A stretch of DNA of 64,000 nt from Friedmanniella luteola. GTDB lineage: Bacteria; Actinomycetota; Actinomycetes; Propionibacteriales; Propionibacteriaceae. Positions 59,304 to 64,000 of the stretch are shown here, piece after piece; position 1 is the stretch's first letter; every line of letters starts with the position of its first letter. The notes below the pieces were generated by a model. The model was not told the origin of the DNA and made no database searches. It was given only the letters and a program-made list of their open reading frames with translations. The stretch is from assembly GCF_900105065.1 (NCBI RefSeq), contig NZ_LT629749.1, positions 1,178,001 through 1,242,000 of the forward strand. The letters run 5' to 3'. The position numbers were made by a program, and so were the translations under genes.

Positions 59304-60676
59304 TAGCTGTACTTCTTGAGGTTGGCCGCGAGGATCTTGTTGGCCTTCTGACCCCCCTCGGCCAGCGCGGTCGCGACGTCCTGCTGGCCGAGGATGGCCT
59401 TGCTGACGGCGGTGTTCCACTCCACGCGCTGGTCGGCGACGCCCGGGATCGGGGGCGGGAACTTGATGTAGTCGAGCTCCTTGGCGAACTCGTTCACCGC
59501 ACCCTTGGCCTTGAACTCCGCGGAGTCGCGCACCTCGTTGCGGGCCGGGACCATGCCGGCGTCGGCCCAACCCAGCGACTGCTGGGAGATCCAGTTGACG
59601 AAGACCCGGCTGGCGATCGCCTTGTTGTTGTCGGGCTTGATCTGACGGGGCAGCACGAACTGGTGCGAACCCGCCCAGGTGGCCAGCTCGTCGCCGATCT
59701 TGGGGACCGGGGCGGCCCCCCACTTGAGCTTCTTGTTCTCGGTCAGCGGGGTGGTCATCCACGGGCCGTTGATCATGAAGGCGGCCTTGTCGGCCTGGAA
59801 CCCGATGCTGGGTCCGTCGTTCGCCGCGTTCTTGGGGCTGTGCCCGTTCTCGATCAGCGCCTTCAGCCAGGTGATCGCCTTGACCCCGGCCTCGCCGTCC
59901 CAGCCGACGGTCGCGCCGTCGTCGTTCACCATCTTGCCGCCGAACTGGTAGAGCAGCGTCTGGCCGGGGAGGTCGTTGGCGTTGACCGCCGAGGTCCACA
60001 TCCCCTCGATACCCTTGGACTTGAGGGCGTCGAGCATGGTCATCAGCTCGTCACCGGTCGTCGGCGGCTTCTCGGGGTCGAGGCCGCCCTTCTCCATGAC
60101 GGTCTTGTTGTAGAAGAAACCGGCCGGGTGGATGTCGAGCGGGATGCCGTACCGCTTGTCCTGGTACAGGCCGCCGGTCCAGGCGATCGGGGCGAAGTCC
60201 GCCTCGGACAGCTTCAGGGCGGTCGCCACGTCGTCGAGGGGCTGGATCACCTGGCGCGCGGCGTTCGTGGCCAGGTCGTCGTTGTGCATGATGCCGACGT
60301 CGGGCGCCTTGCCGTTGCTCACCGCGGCCGGGAGCTTCTGGAAGTACTCCGCCCAGATGATGCGGGTCTGCTTGACCTGGATGTTCGGGTGCTCCTTGTT
60401 GAAGGCGTCGACCAGCTTCTGCATGATCGGGCCGTCACCTCCGGTGAGGCCGTTCCAGTAGGCGAGCTCGACGTTGGGGCCCTCGTACTTCTCGGCGCCA
60501 CCGCCACCCGCGACGGACTGCTGCTGGCCGGGCACGGCGCCCGAGCCGGGGCTGCAGCCGGCGAGGCCGATGGCGGCCGCGGTGCCGAGAGCACCGCCGA
60601 GCAGGCCGCGGCGGGAGATCGCGCTCGCCGCGAACGAGGTCGCTCCGGTTCCTGCAGCGCTGAACGTCTTTGTCAT
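59303..60676 (-). CDS. sugar ABC solute-binding lipoprotein
   Basis: Extracellular binding protein of the importer (family 1). Seen: a twin-arginine signal (SRRGLLGGALGTAAAIG) ending in the lipobox LAGC, so it is folded before export and lipid-anchored; then VELAYWNGLTGGDGPIMQKLVDAFNKEHPNIQVK, GIPLDIHPAGFFYNK and AAFMINGPWM. 457 residues. GAGAGG precedes the ATG. A CRP-like site lies 123 bases upstream. Likely arabino-oligosaccharide ligand by neighbours. Confidence 0.93.
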   Translation of the reverse strand: MTKTFSAAGTGATSFAASAISRRGLLGGALGTAAAIGLAGCSPGSGAVPGQQQSVAGGGGAEKYEGPNVELAYWNGLTGGDGPIMQKLVDAFNKEHPNIQVKQTRIIWAEYFQKLPAAVSNGKAPDVGIMHNDDLATNAARQVIQPLDDVATALKLSEADFAPIAWTGGLYQDKRYGIPLDIHPAGFFYNKTVMEKGGLDPEKPPTTGDELMTMLDALKSKGIEGMWTSAVNANDLPGQTLLYQFGGKMVNDDGATVGWDGEAGVKAITWLKALIENGHSPKNAANDGPSIGFQADKAAFMINGPWMTTPLTENKKLKWGAAPVPKIGDELATWAGSHQFVLPRQIKPDNNKAIASRVFVNWISQQSLGWADAGMVPARNEVRDSAEFKAKGAVNEFAKELDYIKFPPPIPGVADQRVEWNTAVSKAILGQQDVATALAEGGQKANKILAANLKKYS

Positions 60677-60798
60677 TGCGTGGTCCTCTCGAGGTGGTGG
60701 TGGGTGTTCGCCTGACCGAGCTCGCCCTGGTCGAGGGTCGAGCGGACCGGTAGGCCGTGGTGCTGGTCGGTGGTGGGGCGGGAGGCGGGATCGGCCGC

Positions 60799-60814
60799 TG
60801 TGAGGATGATCACA
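60799..60814. promoter_or_regulatory. CRP/GlxR-like binding site upstream of the sugar importer
   Basis: TGTGA-GGATGA-TCACA is a perfect match to the TGTGA-N6-TCACA half-site pattern of CRP proteins (GlxR in corynebacteria uses TGTGA-N6-TCACA). It lies in the gap between the GH51 stop (60864) and the binding-protein start (60676), so it most likely controls the importer operon. Confidence 0.65.
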
Positions 60815-60863
60815 CGCGGCTCCCGCTCAGGTGGGTGGGACGCGGACGATCGATGGTCACGAC

Positions 60864-62393
60864 TCAGCCGCGCTGGGCGTCGAGCTCGAAGACGGTCCAG
60901 GACAGCGCCGGCAGGTTCGCCTTCAGCTGCCCGGAGTCGACGACGTGGTCGTCGAAGGACACCGGGTTGATCGCCTGGTGGTCCTCCAGGTTGGTGGTGT
61001 TCCGGTCCTGGCCGGCCCCGGCGTGCAGGGTGGTGGCGGTCAGCACCCGGGTGGAGCCGAGCCCGCGCAGGTCGACCTCGAGCGCGGCGTTCTCGGTGAG
61101 GCTGCGGTTGGCGACGAAGAGCGCGGCGCGCCCCGACTCCGCGTCATAGGTCGCCGCCGCGTCCACCAGGGGGACGTCGGTGTAGGCGGGGGAGTCGTAG
61201 CGGTCGCTGGTGGCCACCACCTGGATGATCTGACCGGTGGCCAGGCGTCGGACCTGCTCGAAGGGGTGGGCGATGGTCTGCTTCCAGGCCTCGCCGCCCT
61301 CCTCCGAGCGGAGCAGGCCGATCACGTTGACCAGCTGGGCCTGGTTGGCGATGGTGACCCGGTCGCCGTGCCGCAGCAGCGAGTTGAGCAGCGTGCCCAC
61401 CACGACGGCGTCGGTGACGGTGTACTCGTCCTCGATCAGCCGCGGGTTGGCCCGCCACTCGGCGGTGCGGGGCTTCGGGCCGTCGCCGTTGAAGCGGCTC
61501 TGGTACCAGACGTTCCACTCGTCGAAGGAGAGGTTGAGCGTCTTCTGGTGCCGCCCGCGCGCCTTCACGGCGTCCGCCGTCGCGACGACGCTGTCGATGA
61601 AGTAGTCCATGTTCACCGCGGAGGCGAGGAAGCTGAGCGGGTCGTCGTCGCGCTCCTCGTAGTACGCGTGGCACGAGACGTAGTCGACGGTGTCGTAGCA
61701 GAGCTCGAGGACCGTGTCCTCCCAGGCACCGAAGGTCGGCATCCGCGAGTTCGAGGAGCCGCAGGCGACGAGCTCGATCTCGGAGTCGATGAGCCGCATG
61801 GCCTTGCCGGTCTCGTTGGCCAGCCGGCCGTACTCGACGGGCGTCTTGTGGCCGACCTGCCAGGGCCCGTCCATCTCGTTGCCGAGGCACCAGAGCTTGT
61901 AGTTGAACGGCTCGGCCGCGCCGTTGGCGATCCGACGGTCGGACCAGTAGGTGCCGCCGGGGTGGTTGGTGTACTCCAGCAGGTCGCAGGCCTCCTGCAG
62001 CCCGCGGGTGCCGAGGTTGACCGCCATCATCACCTCGGTGCCGGCCTTCTTGGCCCAGTCGTCGAACTCGTGCAGGCCGAACTGGTTGGTCTCGACCGAG
62101 TGCCAGGCCAGGTCGAGGCGGCGGGGGCGGTCCTGCTGAGGCCCGACCCCGTCCTCCCAGCGGTAGTTGGAGACGAAGTTGCCGCCCGGGTAGCGGACGA
62201 CGGTGGGGCCGATCTCCCGGGTGAGCTCGAGGACGTCGGTCCGGAGGCCCTGGTCGTCGGCGGAGGGGTGGCCGGGCTCGTAGATCCCGGTGTAGACGCA
62301 CCGGCCCATGTGCTCGACGAACGAGCCGAAGAGCCGACGGGGAACGGGGGCGATGCTGAAGGCCGCGTCCAGGACGAGTCGTGCAGCAGGCAT
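60864..62393 (-). CDS. alpha-L-arabinofuranosidase, GH51
   Basis: Removes terminal L-arabinofuranose from arabinan or arabinoxylan pieces. Seen: the N-terminal GSFVEHMGRCVYTGIYEPG, catalytic acid/base in LWCLGNEMDGPWQ (NEMDG), the nucleophile in LNLSFDEWNVWY, and the C-terminal beta domain ALFVANRSLTENAALEVDLRG. 509 residues, no signal peptide, so cytoplasmic. ATG 62393 (MPAARLVLD) preceded by GGAGAA. Own promoter with a LacI-type operator upstream. Confidence 0.95.
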   Translation of the reverse strand: MPAARLVLDAAFSIAPVPRRLFGSFVEHMGRCVYTGIYEPGHPSADDQGLRTDVLELTREIGPTVVRYPGGNFVSNYRWEDGVGPQQDRPRRLDLAWHSVETNQFGLHEFDDWAKKAGTEVMMAVNLGTRGLQEACDLLEYTNHPGGTYWSDRRIANGAAEPFNYKLWCLGNEMDGPWQVGHKTPVEYGRLANETGKAMRLIDSEIELVACGSSNSRMPTFGAWEDTVLELCYDTVDYVSCHAYYEERDDDPLSFLASAVNMDYFIDSVVATADAVKARGRHQKTLNLSFDEWNVWYQSRFNGDGPKPRTAEWRANPRLIEDEYTVTDAVVVGTLLNSLLRHGDRVTIANQAQLVNVIGLLRSEEGGEAWKQTIAHPFEQVRRLATGQIIQVVATSDRYDSPAYTDVPLVDAAATYDAESGRAALFVANRSLTENAALEVDLRGLGSTRVLTATTLHAGAGQDRNTTNLEDHQAINPVSFDDHVVDSGQLKANLPALSWTVFELDAQRG

Positions 62394-62488
62394 GCGGGGA
62401 AGGTTCTCCTCGGGTCGGCGTTGACGGAGGTGGAGCGTGGTCGTGCACGGGTCCGCGGGACCCCTGGGGTCCCGGTGACGTGGGGTGG

Positions 62489-62517
62489 ACGTTACATCGT
62501 TGTACTGGCCCTCACAA
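62489..62517 (-). promoter_or_regulatory. GH51 promoter with LacI-type operator
   Basis: On the minus strand -35 TTGTGA (62512-62517) and -10 TAACGT (62489-62494) are separated by 17 bp. The spacer and -10 contain the quasi-palindrome TACA-ACGA-TGTA (62493-62504). The leader would be about 90 nt. A repressor here would cover the core promoter; the LacI protein encoded next door is the obvious candidate. Confidence 0.65.
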
Positions 62518-62524
62518 GAGGAAC

Positions 62525-62542
62525 CGCGGGATCGTTCCCGCG
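62525..62542 (-). terminator. terminator of the LacI gene
   Basis: CGCGGGA (62525-62531) and TCCCGCG (62536-62542) around TCGT, 7 bases after the LacI stop. Confidence 0.6.
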
Positions 62543-62548
62543 CCGTGC

Positions 62549-63544
62549 TCAGCGGGGACGGGTGCTCGCGCGACGCACGATACGGTGCGGCAGGACGGTG
62601 CTGCTGGAGGGGTGCGACGGGTCGTTGATCCGGCGGGCCAGCAGGTCCAGGGCCATCTCCGCGACCACCTGGCGGTCGAAGTGCACCGTCGTCAGCGGCG
62701 GCACCGTGTAGGCCGCCTCCGGGATGTCGTCGTAGCCGACCACCGACAGGTCGTCCGGCACCCGGTACCCGTCCGCCCAGAGCGCGCTGAGCACGCCCAT
62801 GGCGAGGGTGTCGGTGCAGCAGACGAGGGCGTCCGGCAGCGGGTGGTGCGCCAGGTGGGACCGCACGGCCTCGGCGCCGCCCGCCGACGTCCAGCCGTGC
62901 ACGTCGATCTCCAGCGCCGGGTCGAGCGGGAGCCCGGCCGCCGTCAGCGCCTCCCGGTAGCCCTGCCGGCGGAGCTGGTAGCTGGCCGAGGGCATCCCGC
63001 CCAGCAGGGCGATCCGGCGGTGGCCCTCGTCGACCAGCAGGCCCGTCAGCTCCCGCAGCGCCCGCACGTTGTCGGTCCACAAGTGGTCCACCGCCGGCTG
63101 CTCCACCTCGCCGATCATCACCACCGGCGGCAGCGAGACCCCCGGCTGGACGGCGGAGGTCTCGAGCAGGACCGGGTTCAGCACCAGGCCGTCGATCAGG
63201 TGCGAGCGGGCGCGGGAGAGCAGCTGCGCCTCCCGCTCCACGCTGCCGGCCGACTCCTCGATCTGCACCGTCAGGCCGCGCCGGGCCCCGGCCTGGACGA
63301 ACGCCCGCGTGATGGAGGCCGAGTACGGCGTGCTCAGGTCGGGCAGCGCCACGGCGATCACCCCGGTGCGGCCGTTCCGCAGCCCGCGCGCGGACAGGTT
63401 CGGCACGTAGTCGAGCTCGCGGAGCGCGTCCTCGACCCGCTGCCGCGTCTCCGGGCTGACCGGGAAGGTCCCGTTGACGACGTTCGAGACAGTCTTCGGC
63501 GAGACCTGGGCGTGCCGCGCGACGTCGCGGACCGTTGCTCGCAT
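62549..63544 (-). CDS. LacI-family repressor of the arabinoside cluster
   Basis: Sugar-responsive repressor, 331 residues. Seen: HTH and hinge TVRDVARHAQVSPKTVSNVVNGTFPVSPETRQRVEDALRELDYVPN, then a periplasmic-binding fold sensor with IAVALPDLSTPYSASITRAFVQ, VVMIGEVEQPAVDHLWTDN and VVGYDDIPEAAYTVPPLTTV. By position it controls GH51 and possibly the GH2 and importer genes. ATG with TAACTT 6 nt before it, a leaderless layout. No copy of the GH51 operator is seen at its own promoter. Confidence 0.92.
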   Translation of the reverse strand: MRATVRDVARHAQVSPKTVSNVVNGTFPVSPETRQRVEDALRELDYVPNLSARGLRNGRTGVIAVALPDLSTPYSASITRAFVQAGARRGLTVQIEESAGSVEREAQLLSRARSHLIDGLVLNPVLLETSAVQPGVSLPPVVMIGEVEQPAVDHLWTDNVRALRELTGLLVDEGHRRIALLGGMPSASYQLRRQGYREALTAAGLPLDPALEIDVHGWTSAGGAEAVRSHLAHHPLPDALVCCTDTLAMGVLSALWADGYRVPDDLSVVGYDDIPEAAYTVPPLTTVHFDRQVVAEMALDLLARRINDPSHPSSSTVLPHRIVRRASTRPR

Positions 63545-63550
63545 GGGGCG

Positions 63551-63556
63551 AAGTTA
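63551..63556 (-). promoter_or_regulatory. leaderless -10 box for the LacI gene
   Basis: Minus-strand TAACTT, then CGCCCC, then the ATG at 63544. Confidence 0.45.
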
Positions 63557-63605
63557 ACCGCGCTTCTCCCCGGGCAGCAACGACGATCCGCCGCGCGGCG
63601 CGCGC

Positions 63606-64000
63606 TCAGCGGCTCTCGTAGGCCGCCGCCCGGGTCTGCACGGCGTGCAGCCGGGGGGTGTCGAACTTGGGCCGGCGGTGCTCGTCGTAGATGCCGTTCT
63701 GCTCCTGGAAGGTGTCCGTCAGCTGGGTGTAGCAGTAGCCGAACATCCCGGGGTCGTCGAGCAGGACGTCGACCAGCCCGGCGAAGCGGACGTAGAAGGC
63801 GTCCTCGTCGCGGACGCGCTGGCCGTAGCCCCAGGACGTCTCCCGGCCCAGCTGCTCGGCCTCGGCCGCCGCCATCGCCGCGTTCCACCAGATGCCGCCG
63901 AACTCGCTGACGAAGTAGGGCTGGCCCCGGTGCGGCTGCGAGATCGTCGCCCCGTCGTGGACGTTGGTGTAGCCCTGGCCGCGGGCCAGCCCCCCGACCT
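63606..64000 (-). CDS. C-terminal part of a GH2-like glycoside hydrolase
   Basis: The gene enters from beyond the window and ends at 63606. The visible 131 residues include GQPYFVSEFGGIWWN, where the glutamate of SEFGG matches the nucleophile of GH2 enzymes, then GMFGYCYTQLTDTFQEQNGIYDEHRRPKFDTPRL, the usual end of beta-galactosidase/glucuronidase-like GH2 proteins. The 5' end and full domain order are unseen. It lies upstream of, and on the same strand as, the LacI gene. Confidence 0.85.
   Translation of the reverse strand, partial: VGGLARGQGYTNVHDGATISQPHRGQPYFVSEFGGIWWNAAMAAAEAEQLGRETSWGYGQRVRDEDAFYVRFAGLVDVLLDDPGMFGYCYTQLTDTFQEQNGIYDEHRRPKFDTPRLHAVQTRAAAYESR

Overview
The window is 64 kb of very GC-rich DNA (third codon positions almost all G or C, many GTG and some TTG starts). 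The gene order is actinobacterial: an SufR-led suf operon next to ctaA and an ABC exporter, an ABC-F protein, a small HTH protein and an enoyl-CoA hydratase, much as in Mycobacterium tuberculosis. There are also DUF3099, DUF3618, DUF4235 and DUF6457 proteins and a fabG-fabI (mabA-inhA-like) pair. The genus cannot be fixed from sequence alone. A soil or plant-associated actinobacterium with cyanophycin metabolism and arabinoside use is likely (inference). No rRNA, tRNA, CRISPR array, prophage or insertion sequence was found.

Layout. 1-6 kb: a flotillin, a small secreted protein, a fatty acid desaturase behind a tandem operator, a histidine phosphatase-like protein and a serine hydrolase. 6-12.4 kb: ctaA (heme A synthase) and an ABC-2 exporter on the minus strand, then a DEAD-box helicase and a LigC-type DNA ligase. 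11.5-18.6 kb: the iron-sulfur assembly operon sufR-sufB-sufD-Rieske-sufC-sufS-sufU-sufT, mostly with 4-bp overlaps; sufB carries a one-base frameshift as given. 18.6-22.4 kb: a 600-bp gap with two long inverted repeats, the second enclosing a 21-codon reading frame ahead of an ABC-F ATPase (a candidate attenuator), then an HTH protein with a repetitive lysine tail and an enoyl-CoA hydratase. 22.4-28 kb: an RlmA-like methyltransferase, an atypical SDR, SURF1, DUF6457, fdhD, DoxX and an orphan LuxR-type regulator. 28-36 kb: a secreted beta-helix protein, moaA, DUF3099, fabG-fabI, and a CphA-like protein with no ATP-grasp domain. 36-39 kb: a YihY/holin-like/DUF3618/DUF4235 envelope operon. 39-44.3 kb: cphA (cyanophycin synthetase), an ArsR-SRPBCC pair and cphB (cyanophycinase). 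44.3-56.3 kb: mixed housekeeping genes (ABC ATPase, NfeD, stomatin, TSUP, YbaK, SatD-like, precorrin-2 dehydrogenase, TrmH, peptide deformylase, lactonase, XerC, a double M23 peptidase, a phosphoesterase). 56.3-64 kb: a minus-strand arabinoside-use cluster of GH43, two sugar permeases, a binding lipoprotein, GH51 arabinofuranosidase, a LacI regulator and the end of a GH2-like enzyme.

How the parts connect. CtaA and SURF1 both serve cytochrome c oxidase. MoaA, FdhD and DUF6457 point to molybdenum enzymes. CphA and CphB would make and break down a nitrogen-storage polymer. GH51, GH43 and the ABC importer would release and import arabinose-containing sugars under LacI and CRP-like control.

A feature that runs through the window is a TANNNT -10 box 6-7 nt before the start codon of more than a dozen genes, as expected for leaderless transcription.
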